NCBI GenBank assembly: GCA_008729055.1
Contig: SDUX01000006.1
Coordinates: 3,460,842 to 3,524,841 of the forward strand
Direction: 5' to 3'
DNA length: 64,000 bases
DNA from: Pyropia haitanensis
Taxonomy: Eukaryota > Rhodophyta > Bangiophyceae > Bangiales > Bangiaceae
The translations under genes were made by a program, and so were the position numbers. How positions within the stretch are numbered: position 1 is the stretch's first letter; the number at the start of each line of letters is the position of its first letter. Shown in pieces: positions 12,151 to 21,745 of the stretch. A model generated the notes under the pieces. The model saw only the letters and a list, made by a program, of their open reading frames with translations, was not told the origin of the DNA and ran no database searches.

Positions 12151-14290
12151 CAGACGTCGACGGCAAGTGGAGGGTTGCGGAGCGTCCTGGGGGATGACGA
12201 GATAGAGGTAACACTAAACGAAGCCACAGTGCGAGATGCAACTGGAGAACGCCAAGTTCATCCGCGCGCCGCCCTCTCGTTCCCAATTGGCCTTGCATAC
12301 AGATCGTCTGGCGTGCATGGACTGATCTACACGACCTGTGAACTGACTGTCGCTATCGGTACTCGAGCTTCAACTGGGGGAGTGTTTGTCACTTTTGATA
12401 GTTCGCTGTCGTCCGTACTCTTAGTTTATTGGGATTTTTCGTGCCGTCCGGTTGCCTTCCTCAGAAGAATGAATATTGGAAGTGAACAATTGACTCATTG
12501 TCAAATGAAGAGTACGAATGATCACTCGGTGTGCGGAACACAGCAGGAAGAACCAGGCGGAACCAGGCCGATGTGTACACGATGGGAGCCCCCATGGCGC
12601 GACACCTTCAAGACTCTTTGACCGATACAACTACGACAGCTTTACGTGCTTCTCGGCCTGTTCGCCGCTTTCGAACCGTCTTGGTGGCGTGCGCTGGAAG
12701 ATGGATTAGCGACCGCTGCTGCTTGAGGTCGTGGCCGGTGCCACTCGCGGTCTTGGCCGATGCCGCGCAGCCTCCTGCGTCTTGGTGTGAAGGCTAGCGC
12801 AGACTTTCTCTCTTGTCCCGGTAATCCGGTCACTCTCATGGTTCTAGCTGTTTCTGTGCAAGGTGGAGCTTTTTGGCGCATGCGCCCTTCTCACGTGCGC
12901 GTCGGCGACTGCGCCTGTATTCTGAAGCTGCGGCAGTGGATACCGAACACGAACCGTTCAATTTCCTGCTCCGTCAGTGAGTCCCGGAATGAAAAGTTGT
13001 ACAAAACTTTTGACCGCCAAAACGAACGACGAACATGACGACAAGCCACGAATCCACAACATACAAATTCGCTGGATGTGGCACAGACCGCCAAACTGTG
13101 AATCATGCATGCGTATAAATTTCGCTCCGACGGTGCGCTAGTGTGACACCGCTGTCAGCTCCAATATGCGCACGCGTAATGAACTCTTTGTCAGACGCAG
13201 CCTGAGCTCTAATACCGAGCCAGTTGAAGGCGCATTTATACCAGATGTGCTACTACTGTCAGGGCAGTGTCCAGTACCCCCATCGCCTCACGAAGACCGA
13301 CAGTGCATTCGGATGGAGAGGTGCACGACGCTTGGTTCGTTCCGCGACTCGTATCGTCGCATGGGCGAGCCGTGCTTCGAACAACACCGCGTTCAGGATT
13401 GTCGTGGGAGCTGCGGGTTCTGCTGTGAAGCGCGCTCTTGAGAGAGAGCACGCGTGGTACGCGCAGGCCTGTTTTTCGGTGGAAATTTGCGACTCCAAGA
13501 CATGTTCATGTCGGACAAGCGTTCACGGAACCGAGGCGCGCGTTCAAGCGGGAACCTGATGCATACGATCTAAGGCTACAATTGCATGAGCGGTCGACTG
13601 GCATCTCGATCCGTTCTCACGCTGTGACTCCCGAAACGTCTGAGGCACGATTTATCACGTGTCGTCCAGGGTCCGCTTTGCTCACAGTATCTTTCATGTT
13701 TTCCGTGTGAGTACATCTTGGATCGCTTTTCTCGAATAAGTGAAGATTTTGCCCCCCAATTGCGGCATATTAGGGACTTTTGGTTTTGAAAAATTGCGAA
13801 TCATTCGATTGTACGATGTTCAAATGTCACTTTGCGTGGTCATGTCGCCCAACGCTTGCATTGAGTCACGGGCAGTAATTCGCACCTGAGGGTAGCAATT
13901 CGCAATTCCTCAAAGCAACAAGGAGAGACAGAAGACCACGAGATAAAAAGAAACAAGATCATGCACGTATAAAGAATATTGTCGCACGTGCCGAGAGCAC
14001 TCCATCAGATGAGCGGCCATGATAGCCATGCTCACACTCTCCTTCGCGCACGTTGGACACACTCGAAAACCCCCACGCACGCAGGCAGTCCATCGCTTGC
14101 CGCCGCGATGGACATGTGACGTGCACGCCCGGCAGGTGGCTAGTAGGCATTGTCCGTCACGGTCAACCTCGTCACGCGCAACCTGCTCCTTGGTCGCTTC
14201 CTTTTCCGCTGTTTTTGCGGCCTTGGCTTTAGCGGCGGCGGCTTCAGCCGGGACTCGAGCTCGGTCGGCGTCCAGGAGGTCTGCGGCGCT
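12151..14290. other. AT-richer transposon-like island, left part
   Basis: Base composition drops to roughly balanced GC, unlike the gene space. Several short open frames occur, the longest at 12175-12621 (148 codons, plus). None shows a recognisable domain. The island continues into the DDE transposase remnant and then into the LTR retrotransposon, so an older mobile element is the likeliest source. Confidence 0.45.
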
Positions 14291-14800
14291 TTAGATGCGC
14301 CGCTTCAGGATGACAGCGCGACCACCGACCACACTTTTCTGATCCGCAGCGTTACGGTCGTGCGCCAGACGTATGACCGCTGCAGCCGCCGCCCGCGCGT
14401 CGTCCGCCACACCTTCAGAAGGAAGATCCAGCCCCAAGTTGACACGCGCCAAGTGCATCACGCGCGCGGGGTCCCACGGTACAAGACCAACAGACCGAAA
14501 CGATGCCCGAATGGTCATTGGCGTGAAGCTCATACGCTCAATTTCATAAGCCGTCTGCAGCACGGAGTGTCGAGCCGACTGGTCAATATGGCACTGATCA
14601 TCTTCTGCTCCAACAGCACAGGCAGATGCTTTTCAAGACAGGCGAAACACTTGTCATCTAAGACCTGTGTAGGAAATGTGAAGTGTTTGCAACCAACCAC
14701 CAGTAGGACACACCGTGCTTCAGGGCCGACCGCACGACCTCCACCTGTCGGTGCTCCTTCAGCTGGTCACCAAGGAGGAGACCATGTCGAACCGCATTGC
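14291..14800 (-). pseudogene. Decayed DDE-superfamily (pogo/Tigger-like) transposase, C-terminal fragment
   Basis: Read on the minus strand, three pieces in three frames follow the order expected of a DDE_1-type transposase. First comes a stretch with GVSYWWLVANTSHFL (about 14800 to 14705), matching the family pattern of a Pro/Ala-Asn-Thr-Ser-His block. Next is QVLDDKCFACLEK (about 14670-14630), matching LQPLDxxxFxxLK. Last is the 14563-14291 frame with the family's SFRxxGLVPWDP motif. Frame changes and stops between the pieces show it is inactive. The catalytic D,D,E region itself is not recognisable here. Family assignment rests on motif order only. Confidence 0.5.
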
Positions 14801-15329
14801 GGAGCTGCGACTCGCTGCTGAGCCGGAGGCCACCATGCCTTGAGCCGGGGACCTGCGCACATGGCCTGAGTGCTGCGGAGGACTGCGGAAGTAAGCAGGC
14901 GAAAGGAAACAAGTCGGATACGACCAGTTCGTTGCACGGGAGCTCCTATCCCGGTCACCCTTTGCAGACTCGGAGCCCAGCTCCGAACTGTTGCTACCTT
15001 TCCGGGGCCTTGTAACGGCTTGCACGTGAGAGCTCGCACTCGCATCTCTTGCCTTCCGAGAGAGCATTCACAGAGACCCGGAAGCGTGGGGTGACAGCGG
15101 AGCTCGTAACACGTCCCGGATCTCTGCTTAGACGACGCGGAAGGACCGGATCGGAAGCACCCGACATGCTGGACCCACCAGAGTAGCTCACCAGGACGGG
15201 CGCGTCTGACAAGCTGTGTAGCACGGCACAAACTCATACTGGACAACACGCAGGGAGGTCTCGCCTGTCAGGTTGCAAACCAATTGGGCAGCGACGACAA
15301 AGGCTCGTGCGCTTCACCGCGCCTCCTGT

Positions 15330-15333
15330 ACAC
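15330..15333. repeat. Target-site duplication ACAC, left copy
   Basis: ACAC directly precedes the first LTR and recurs at 26364-26367 directly after the second LTR. A 4-bp duplication fits integrase-mediated insertion. Confidence 0.75.
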
Positions 15334-15533
15334 TGTGGCAAGTCGGGTGTCCACAGGGTACCGTAGTCAGGGGGGAGGGTTGACGCACAAACCCGTAACC
15401 GCAGTGCCAAAACTATGGCAAGTAAACGGGACAAAGAAGGATACGTTTAGACCTGAGGAGCAGGGAGAAGCGGGGCGAGAACGCCGTCGCGTGCCCAGAA
15501 GAGGCACGCGCGCGCCCGCCGCAACCCTCGATC

Positions 15534-15565
15534 GGACAGGTCGACCGGGCAGGGTCGACCTGTCC
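15534..15565. repeat. Perfect 13-bp inverted repeat in the 3' LTR
   Basis: GGACAGGTCGACC and GGTCGACCTGTCC are separated by 6 nt, giving a stable hairpin. The same structure recurs at 25921-25952 in the 5' LTR. Confidence 0.85.
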
Positions 15566-15963
15566 TAAGAAATAGAAGCGAAATCCCTCCAAGACGATAA
15601 TTGCATGCGAAATTGGTGAGTACCCCCCGAAAGGGCGTACCACAATCGATAGGTCGATCCTATCGATCGTCACAGGGAGTACTCGATCCAGCTCCCGCGG
15701 CCGTCCTCCTCCGGCCCGGGAGCTGTCCCTCGGGTCGAAGGATCGCCCGCCGGCGCACGCCTTCGACCCAATCACAAGCGACCTAGGGGGGGGGGCTAGC
15801 CCCACCCGTGACGCGACCGTTCGGGCCCGGTGCGCCGCCCGACCCTTTTACAGGGGTCGGGGAGAGGGGTTGCGACGACGCCCTCGGCGGGTGTGGCCGC
15901 CCGTGGGGCTGCGGCGCGTGCCGTCCACTTAGCCGTGGACGGCCCCTGCGCGCCCCCCAGGCG

Positions 15964-15970
15964 TATATAT
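15964..15970 (+). promoter_or_regulatory. TATA element at LTR edge, proposed promoter of the antisense ORF
   Basis: TATATAT lies 6 bp inside the LTR end. Transcription starting about 30 bp downstream, near 15995, would give a roughly 50-nt leader before the ATG at 16045. The motif is nearly palindromic, so it could serve either strand. Promoter function is inferred from position alone. Confidence 0.45.
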
Positions 15971-15976
15971 GCCACA

Positions 15977-15990
15977 TACCCCCCGTGTTA
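15977..15990 (-). other. Polypurine-like tract next to the 3' LTR
   Basis: Read on the minus strand the bases next to the 3' LTR are ACACGGGGGGTA, a short G-rich purine stretch in the position where plus-strand priming occurs in LTR elements. It is shorter and less pure than usual, so the call depends mainly on position. Confidence 0.5.
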
Positions 15991-16044
15991 GCTTGTCGCC
16001 GTCCCTCGGCGACCAAGTTGCTTCGTCCGTCGTGTTGACGGACG

Positions 16045-19005
16045 ATGCCGGTACCGCACCGGTGGCGCAGCGGCATGGCGGGGGAGATCGTCTTCCGCCC
16101 CTTGTCGGAGTGGGTGCCCCGACCGGGGTTCATGTCGCCGGCGTTCATCAACGCGGAGCTGCTGCGCGTCGCCCGCGAGCATCATCGTGCGTGCCTCCGC
16201 CGTGTGGCCGAGGCCGGGTGGGCGCTCCCGGACCGGTTTGTCGACGTGACGACCTCGGGTCACGTCGCCACGTACGACAGCGTCCGCCTACATGACGTGC
16301 ACGGCATTCCGTCCACGGGGCAGCCGGGCGTGCAGGCGGTCACCTTCATGGCGTTGGCGTTTGCCAACGAGGTGCTCCGTCAAGAGACGCGCGAGGAGGG
16401 GCTGCAGCCGTGGGTGCGCAACCTCTTCCTCGTAGCGTGCAAGCACTACGAGCGGCGGCACTCCTCCCCGGTGCACGCGGCCGCGCTGGCGTTCGACCGC
16501 CTGCGGCGGGAGTGGCCTCGGGCCCGCTTCGTAGAGGGGGATCTCTACGAGGGGTTGGACATGATGTACACCCCGACATCCGCCACGCGGGCCGCCCTCG
16601 TCGGGTTGAGTGCCCTCCTACGGCACCACGCCACGGTGTCGTACTCGGAGAGCTGCCCGGTCGACATGGACATGTCGGTGCGCGGCGGGGGCTACCTAGC
16701 CGGCCGCCGCCGTCCGTCCAGCATCGTCAGCCGTCGCCAAGTGGTGGCGACGGCCTGCGGGTTCCTCTGCCCCTTGTGGGCTGGGTGGTTAGATGCCACC
16801 CGACCCGCGGCGGCTGAGGAACTCGTGCCCCTGCCCGAGTTGTTCGTGGACGCGGGCTTGAGCTCCCCTCCGGCCATGCCCTTGTTGGCGGAGTACGTGT
16901 ACTCCTACCTTGAGGACGCAAGCCACGTCGCGTGGACCATAGTGTCCACGGAGATGGTGCTCGACTACGCCGCCGTCTGGTTCCAAGCCCTCCGGGAGCG
17001 GGGAGTGCTGGTGCGCTTGAAGCGCACCCTGCTTGAGCACTTCTCCCGGTTGCCGTTGGACGATCTCCAAGAGGGGTCACCCCCTGGGTCCGCCTTGGCC
17101 TTCAGTCGGTGCGTCACGGGGGCCTTGGCGTTCCCCTGGTCGCACGTCACCGCGTGGGTGGACGTTGGGGGAGTGGGGGACGCCGCCCGGGAGGTGCTGG
17201 TCCAGTACACGCCAGACCAGGAGTACGGGTTCGCGGCCCTGGAATCCCTCCCGGGCTTCCCCAAGGCCGACGAGTTGGAGGGCGACGGTCCCCTACGTCG
17301 CCCGGACCTCAACGCGTCAGGGGGCGCGGAGGCGCCCATTGACGTGGATGGCGGCGACGCCCCTCCTTCGGCGGGTGCGAAGGCAACGGGTGGCCCGACG
17401 TCGGCGCGGGCGCCGACGACGAGGTTCGCGCACTCCTTGAGCATCTCCCGTGGGCGGCGCCAAGAGGCGTTGCGCGAGAGCGCGATGCGGGCGGAGGAGC
17501 GGTTGGAGGCGGCAAGGGCGGCGGAGCAGGAGGAGCGGGAAGAGGGGCGGCAGCGCGCTCGCGCCGCCAACCGCGCAGCGCAGGCAGCGGCCCGCGCACG
17601 CGCCCAGCGTGGGTCGTCCGCGGGTCCCTCTCGCGACGCCGCCGCAGGTCGGCGGGACGCCGACCGGCTTAACGCGGGCCGCTTCGGTCGGCGGCCGGCT
17701 TCCGTGCCTCCTTCCCCCCGTCGGGAGGATCCGCTTGGGGAGCCCATCGGGGCCGGGGGGGCGGCGGGCCCCTCGTCCGGGCCGAGGGCGGGCGGGCCTA
17801 CCGCCGCGTCACCGTCAGGGGCCGCGGGCGTCCCGGCGGCGGACGCGGATCGTCGTCGACAAGACGACGATGAGGCGGCGCATGCTGCGGCGGCTCAGGC
17901 GGCTGCTGCGGCGACGGCCGCCGAGAAGGCGGCCGAGGCAGCGGCAGCGGAGCACGCCTCCGAGGCTGCCAGCGCGGCCCGCGAGCGCGCTACGGCGTTC
18001 GCGGCGCAGCAAGAGGCGGCGGCGGAGGCACAACGTCGTTGGGCCACCAGCGGGGACGAAGACGCCCCGGGGTCTTCCCGGCACGAAGGGTCCGCGCGTA
18101 GCCGCGGACGCGGTCGGGGCGGACGGGGTGGCGGCCGGGCGCCACACACGTCGGGTCGGGGCCGGCCTCCCCCATCGGGCACGGCAGGGGGGCCGGGCGA
18201 GCGTCCTCCGGCTGGGGACGCTGCCGGGGCGGGGGACTTTGGCAGCCCCGTCCGCGGGAAGAGGGGTCGCCGCGGCAACGCCTCGGGCCCGGGCGCTTCC
18301 GAGAGCCGCCGATCCCGTCCGCGCCGCCGGCACAGCCGTTCTGAGGACACGGCTAGCGCATGCCGCGGTCGACGTGAGCGGTCGCCTTCACCGGCGACCC
18401 CGAGCCGTGCGCGGGGGCGATCTTCACGCCGCCGTCGTCATTCTCGCCGTCCCGGCCGACAGCAGGACGGGTCGGAGTCGACGGCGGAGACGCGGTCGAC
18501 TCACCGACGGCGGCATTCGTCGCCGTCGTCGTCGCGCTCGGCGTCTCGGCGTCGGCGCGAGCGCGGGTCTCGCCACGCCTCGCGGTCGCTCTCTCCCACG
18601 GGGTCCCGGTATCGGTCGTGTACCCCGGAGGGGTACAGAGCTGGCCCCGGGAAGGTGCCGTTGGTCGCGTCGCCGGCGGACGAGTCGGCGTTCCGCCGAC
18701 TCTTCCGCTCGGAGGACCTGCGCGAGTTGAAGCGCATGCACCTCCCGGCGCGTCTGATCAACCGTGCCTGGTGCGAGACGGTACGCGTGATGCAGCAGGC
18801 ACTACGCTTGGAGGTGGACCGGCTGGATGGCGCCACCTTCGAGGTGGCGTCGCGGTCCCTGGCAGACGCCGCGCTGGACGCGGCGTCGCGGTCGTTGTTG
18901 TACGACCGGTTCCGCACCGCCTTGGATGAGGTGATGAATGACCCCGGCGAGGGGTCATCGGGCCGCTTCAACGTGGCTGACATCTGGGGTGAGGGGGGTG
19001 AGTGA
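16045..19005 (+). CDS. Antisense ORF of the retrotransposon, 986 codons, SR-rich protein of unknown function
   Basis: I do not recognise this protein. It starts with ATG at 16045, about 75 bp beyond a TATA element at the LTR edge, and ends 106 bp before the integrase stop, so the two genes converge. Residues 1-400 look folded, with ordinary amino-acid composition and hydrophobic helices. Residues about 460-680 are Ala/Arg/Glu-rich with coiled-coil character. Residues about 760-860 are an Arg-Ser dipeptide-rich domain like those of splicing-associated proteins. Residues 870-986 again look folded (FRRLFRSEDLRELKRMHLPA). The long frame with clear N- and C-terminal globular parts suggests a real gene, not a shadow: no retroelement protein is encoded opposite it. 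Antisense ORFs of unknown function are known in some plant Ty3/gypsy elements; whether this one is related is not known. Confidence 0.7.
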   Translation: MPVPHRWRSGMAGEIVFRPLSEWVPRPGFMSPAFINAELLRVAREHHRACLRRVAEAGWALPDRFVDVTTSGHVATYDSVRLHDVHGIPSTGQPGVQAVTFMALAFANEVLRQETREEGLQPWVRNLFLVACKHYERRHSSPVHAAALAFDRLRREWPRARFVEGDLYEGLDMMYTPTSATRAALVGLSALLRHHATVSYSESCPVDMDMSVRGGGYLAGRRRPSSIVSRRQVVATACGFLCPLWAGWLDATRPAAAEELVPLPELFVDAGLSSPPAMPLLAEYVYSYLEDASHVAWTIVSTEMVLDYAAVWFQALRERGVLVRLKRTLLEHFSRLPLDDLQEGSPPGSALAFSRCVTGALAFPWSHVTAWVDVGGVGDAAREVLVQYTPDQEYGFAALESLPGFPKADELEGDGPLRRPDLNASGGAEAPIDVDGGDAPPSAGAKATGGPTSARAPTTRFAHSLSISRGRRQEALRESAMRAEERLEAARAAEQEEREEGRQRARAANRAAQAAARARAQRGSSAGPSRDAAAGRRDADRLNAGRFGRRPASVPPSPRREDPLGEPIGAGGAAGPSSGPRAGGPTAASPSGAAGVPAADADRRRQDDDEAAHAAAAQAAAAATAAEKAAEAAAAEHASEAASAARERATAFAAQQEAAAEAQRRWATSGDEDAPGSSRHEGSARSRGRGRGGRGGGRAPHTSGRGRPPPSGTAGGPGERPPAGDAAGAGDFGSPVRGKRGRRGNASGPGASESRRSRPRRRHSRSEDTASACRGRRERSPSPATPSRARGRSSRRRRHSRRPGRQQDGSESTAETRSTHRRRHSSPSSSRSASRRRRERGSRHASRSLSPTGSRYRSCTPEGYRAGPGKVPLVASPADESAFRRLFRSEDLRELKRMHLPARLINRAWCETVRVMQQALRLEVDRLDGATFEVASRSLADAALDAASRSLLYDRFRTALDEVMNDPGEGSSGRFNVADIWGEGGE

Positions 19006-19111
19006 AGGGTGTAGGAGGCTCCCGCGTGTCGGGTGAAGTTGGTGGGGAAGGAGGGGGAGGGGCTAGCCCTATCGGGACGCCCAGGTACTCATGAATCGTC
19101 TTGTTACTCTG

Positions 19112-21745
19112 CTACTCGCCGGCATGATTTCGCTCAAAGCGAAATACTATCGTGGTCCAGACCGGTGGATGCTCAGCCACCCATAGGTCGGGACTCGCGG
19201 GCGAGCGGGGGAAGCACTCCAAGGGTAACTCCTCGTACTCGAAGCATCGGTTCATGAAGATACTGAACCATTCTTGCGCTTCCCACCGGGGAGCGAGGAG
19301 GGTGAGGGCCAATGGAGGGCCACTTGCCAGTCGCTCGGCAATCTCCGGGAGGAGCGAGGTCGGGGGGTTCGCCCACGCGTTGTGGGGCGTCCAGTCGTGA
19401 CTCATTGAGTCACGCCACTCGGCCCCGGGCTCGCACTCCTTGGAGCCGAACCGCTCGAACCTCTTGTTCGCCCGAGTGGCGAACAAGTCGATGGTGTGAG
19501 GCCCGTGGAGCTTCTCCAACCGGTCCACGATTGCTCGGGGAGCCGTCCAGTCCGCCCGCTCCGGTATGTTACGGGGGAAGTTCGTGGGGAATGTACTGCG
19601 TAGGTAGTACAGGGGGATGACCTCGCCCACCTGCCCGCGCGGGTGGGTCCAGATGAGTCGCGCTTGGACGTGACCGTCGGGCGACTGGTGGAAGGCGATG
19701 ATGGTTGGCACCCACCTGACGGTGGGGGTCACCGCGTTCACGCGGGCGTCCGGGTGTGGGAGGCCTTGGCTCTGCGACCTGAGTGTCATCTTAGTTGGTG
19801 ACCACTCGTACCCCGGCACTTGCTTGTTCTGGTTCCGCAGGTACCGCAGGACCAAGTGCTTCGGCAGGTCGCCGAGCGGCGTCCACACGTCGTCGTTGCT
19901 CTGGTACCCCCACCACCGCACCTTGGCTTGGTGCTCCCCGTCGACGCATCGATACCCGACGAGCTTGTCGATGAGGTAGTCGTCCATCACGGATGGACGG
20001 TCGGACAAGTTCACCTTGTCCTTGAGCAGGGCATGAGGGGTGGCGTCGGCTTCGCCGGCTGCATCGGGTCTTGGGGCTGGCGTCGCTTGGTCCCATGACA
20101 CTCTGCTCTCCTCGTCCCCCACCTGGACAACGAACGTCTTGTCGTCCAGGTCGACGACAAGGAACGGCCCGTTTGTGGGGCTGGACAACTTGTGCTCGCG
20201 TTGGTGTGCCTTCAGGTACACGTAGTCGCCGATCTTGACATCCTTGTTCCGGGTGGCAAGGTTCTTGTCGTACGTCTTCTTGTAGCGCTGCTGCGTCTTG
20301 CGCAGAGCCTCGGCCACCTTGGGTATGGTCTTGCGGAGCCGGGCCATGAAGGAGCGCTTGACCGACAAGGGCGAGCCGTCCTTGGTGGTGCCGTGTGCCT
20401 GGATAGACACACCGGGTGGCGGGCTGTGCACCGTGAGGTTCGGGATCCGTCTGGGGATGACTAGCTCGAACGGTGCCACGCCCGTCGATCGATGCGGCTG
20501 CGTGTTGTACGCGTACGTGAGGATGGGTAGGAGCTCATCCCACCGTTGCGGGTTATCCGCAACGTAGTGCCGGAGCTGCTTGACGATGGTGCGGTTGTAC
20601 CGCTCCACCTGCCCGTTTGTCTGCGGGTGGTACGGCGTCGACTCCCTTGTCTCAATGCCAAGGGTCCGGCACACGGAGATGAAGAACTTCGACATGAACT
20701 GGCTTCCTTGATCCGACAGGAGCACGTCGGGTGGCCCGTAGCTGGCCACCCATACCTCCACCAACGCCGAGGCTACCGTGACAGCGGTCACCTTCTTCAG
20801 GGCGACGCAACGGACAACCTTGGAGAAGCGGTCGGTGAATGCCAACACGTACTTGTTGCGCGTCAACGAGACAGGCAGCGGCCCGAGGATGTCGACGTTG
20901 ACTTCCGTCAACGGCTCGGTCGCCGGGAACAGCCTCATCGGCGCCGTGTGGCGTCGCAACGCAAGCCGGCTCTGTGCACATGCGGCGCACCGCGTGACCA
21001 CTCCGTAGGCGTCGGTGGCCATCGACGGCCAGTAGAACCGGCGCCGCATGGAGTAGTACATCCGGTTCGATCCCGGATGTCCTTCCGTGGTCGGGAAGTG
21101 GGCCAAGTGGAGCAACCTCGCCCGATGCTTGTGCGGGACCACAAGCTGGTCCCCGTCGAGGCCCTCTCGGTAGAGCGCGCCGTCCTTCACCGAGAAGTTG
21201 GGGGCCTTGCCTGCGGCCATCTTCTTGCGGATGACCTTGCACAAGGCGTCGGTAGCCTGGTCCGCTACTAGGTCCTCAAACGCGACCGGCGTCAGCCGTA
21301 CCGCGTGGGTGTACCGCCCCCTCTGCAAGCTTCTGGCCGTCTCGGCCAGAGCCAAGCATGGGATCTCGTCGTCGAGATCCGAGTCGTCAAGGGCGCCGGT
21401 GCGCGTCCGTGACAAGAAGTCGGGTGCATGATGACTTGCACCAGGCTTGTACAAGACGTCGAAGGTGAACTCGGCCAAGCGGAGGCGCCATCGCATCAAC
21501 CGGCTGCTTGGGTCGGTGGTATTGTAGATCCACCTTAGTGCCTGATGGTCCGTCCGCACCGTGAACTTGTTGCCGTCCAAGAAGTGCCGCAAGGTCAGCA
21601 CTCCCACACAAGTCCAAGGCATTCGCGTTCCGTCGTGCAGTAGTTCTGCTCGGCCGCCTTCAGCGTGCGGCTGTAGTAGCCCACCGGTTGCAGCTGTCCA
21701 TCTTCTTGTTCTTGCAACAAGGCGCACCCGAGCTGGTCCGCGCAC
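19112..21745 (-). CDS. Retrotransposon integrase with RNase H end, chromodomain and methyltransferase-like tail
   Basis: The frame is continuous for 877 codons. It starts with the C-terminal part of RNase H (TVRTDHQALRW, then HAPDFLSR). The integrase zinc domain follows, with its H-H pair in LHLAHFPTTEGH and CAAC as the C-x2-C pair. The catalytic triad is D (codon at 20893), D (20713) and E (20605), spacing D-x59-D-x35-E, with SDQGSQF and HPQTNGQVERYNR around it. A GPF-type C-terminal domain follows. Then comes a chromodomain near 19985-19840 (KVRWWGYQSNDDVWTP), which usually guides insertion to marked chromatin. The last ~150 residues contain TIDLFATRANKRF and AWANPPTSL, resembling the Dam-like domain seen in some algal retroelements. 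The first ~50 codons before about 21600 are out of frame with RT and are probably not translated as such. Confidence 0.93.
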   Translation of the reverse strand: MRGPARVRLVARTRRWTAATGGLLQPHAEGGRAELLHDGTRMPWTCVGVLTLRHFLDGNKFTVRTDHQALRWIYNTTDPSSRLMRWRLRLAEFTFDVLYKPGASHHAPDFLSRTRTGALDDSDLDDEIPCLALAETARSLQRGRYTHAVRLTPVAFEDLVADQATDALCKVIRKKMAAGKAPNFSVKDGALYREGLDGDQLVVPHKHRARLLHLAHFPTTEGHPGSNRMYYSMRRRFYWPSMATDAYGVVTRCAACAQSRLALRRHTAPMRLFPATEPLTEVNVDILGPLPVSLTRNKYVLAFTDRFSKVVRCVALKKVTAVTVASALVEVWVASYGPPDVLLSDQGSQFMSKFFISVCRTLGIETRESTPYHPQTNGQVERYNRTIVKQLRHYVADNPQRWDELLPILTYAYNTQPHRSTGVAPFELVIPRRIPNLTVHSPPPGVSIQAHGTTKDGSPLSVKRSFMARLRKTIPKVAEALRKTQQRYKKTYDKNLATRNKDVKIGDYVYLKAHQREHKLSSPTNGPFLVVDLDDKTFVVQVGDEESRVSWDQATPAPRPDAAGEADATPHALLKDKVNLSDRPSVMDDYLIDKLVGYRCVDGEHQAKVRWWGYQSNDDVWTPLGDLPKHLVLRYLRNQNKQVPGYEWSPTKMTLRSQSQGLPHPDARVNAVTPTVRWVPTIIAFHQSPDGHVQARLIWTHPRGQVGEVIPLYYLRSTFPTNFPRNIPERADWTAPRAIVDRLEKLHGPHTIDLFATRANKRFERFGSKECEPGAEWRDSMSHDWTPHNAWANPPTSLLPEIAERLASGPPLALTLLAPRWEAQEWFSIFMNRCFEYEELPLECFPRSPASPDLWVAEHPPVWTTIVFRFERNHAGE

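Larger units (their letters stand above)
15334..15976 (-). repeat. 3' LTR (643 bp)
   Basis: It starts TGTGGCA and ends TGCCACA, a 7-bp terminal inverted repeat. By eye it is identical base for base to 25721-26363. It contains several perfect hairpins (15534-15565, 15645-15667, 15690-15724, 15732-15769, 15921-15942) and a TATATAT element only 6 bp from its right edge. Confidence 0.97.
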
